Shown here: piece by piece, positions 59,244 through 59,375 of the stretch
Layout of the letters: every line of letters starts with the position of its first letter
How positions within the stretch are numbered: position 1 is the stretch's first letter
Source: CAZGDB01 sp964524705
GTDB taxonomy: Bacteria > Pseudomonadota > Gammaproteobacteria > Berkiellales > Berkiellaceae
Direction: 5' to 3'
Assembly: GCA_964524705.1 (NCBI GenBank)
Contig: CAZGDB010000007.1
Coordinates: forward strand, 1-59,375
Length of the DNA stretch: 59,375 nucleotides
Notes under the pieces: generated by a model
What the model was told of the DNA's origin: nothing
Databases searched by the model: none
The model's input: only the letters and a program-made list of their open reading frames with translations
Made by a program: the position numbers and the translations under genes

Positions 59244-59375
59244 GGTGTGCTCCTTTTTTATAGTGTGTTGCTGTATGACTCAGCTTTCTATTTTGCCATA
59301 CGTGGATGTGCATCTTTTTGTTGTTAGTTAACTAATACTATTTAACCAGAGTTACCCGCTGAATGCAAGTGCTTT
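59244..59375. other. Upstream region of the OTU-like gene, window edge
   Basis: No gene is seen in these 132 bases; they hold the ribosome site and presumably the promoter of the OTU-like gene. Confidence 0.5.

Overview
The window reads as a draft-assembly piece (two runs of N) of a gammaproteobacterial chromosome of roughly 40 percent GC, most likely from an intracellular, host-associated lineage near Legionella/Coxiella (order Legionellales). This rests on the conserved order uvrA - MFS transporter - ssb, the housekeeping set (radA, ettA, glyA, nrdR, nusB, xseB-ispA-dxs, upp, ssrA), and the scatter of eukaryotic-like proteins (ankyrin, F-box, OTU-like, YopJ-like) between housekeeping genes. 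No secretion-system genes are visible, so calling those proteins effectors is inference.

Layout. 1-7.6 kb: end of an unknown gene, uvrA, MFS transporter, ssb, and an ankyrin protein broken by an assembly gap. 7.6-11.7 kb: two unknown membrane proteins, a membrane-anchored spermidine-synthase-like protein, a PlsC-type acyltransferase and a small unknown. 11.7-26 kb: radA, ettA, glyA-nrdR, a 1011-residue protein with two YopJ/CE-clan-like catalytic modules, nusB, xseB-ispA-dxs, a small unknown, upp and a fused MFS/acyltransferase. 26-30.3 kb: an accessory island with two AAA-ATPase/DUF4143 genes, a Fic gene, a decayed second Fic 5' end and several sets of operator-like repeats. 30.3-33.3 kb: a nucleoside/ribose salvage set (exported nucleoside hydrolase, ribokinase, GRP-type sugar transporter). 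33.4-37.3 kb: manC, an ankyrin protein, an F-box/ankyrin protein and ssrA (tmRNA). 37.5-44.5 kb: AhpD-like protein, SbmA/YddA-like ABC transporter, a 43-residue secreted peptide and five tandem paralogues that each consist only of a signal peptide and a two-partner-secretion (haemagglutinin N-terminal) domain. 44.6-55.6 kb: a tightly overlapping surface-glycan operon (gmd, fcl, ABC flippase, three glycosyltransferases, fdtA- and fdtB-like genes, rmlA, rmlB, ugd) that should supply GDP-L-fucose, a dTDP-3-amino-3,6-dideoxyhexose and UDP-glucuronate. 55.6-59.4 kb: a third AAA/DUF4143 gene behind three repeats spaced exactly 33 bp apart, and a 728-residue OTU-like protein with three PTAP motifs.

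The most unusual signals are: (a) all three AAA/DUF4143 genes carry their own, mutually unrelated repeat set over the promoter, each with a 32-33 bp pitch, next to proteins that combine an ATPase with an ExD...ExK nuclease-like end; (b) the five stand-alone TPS-domain proteins with no visible TpsB partner; (c) the duplicated YopJ-like module protein; (d) PTAP, PSAP and PPxY late-domain-like motifs in two putative host-directed membrane proteins.
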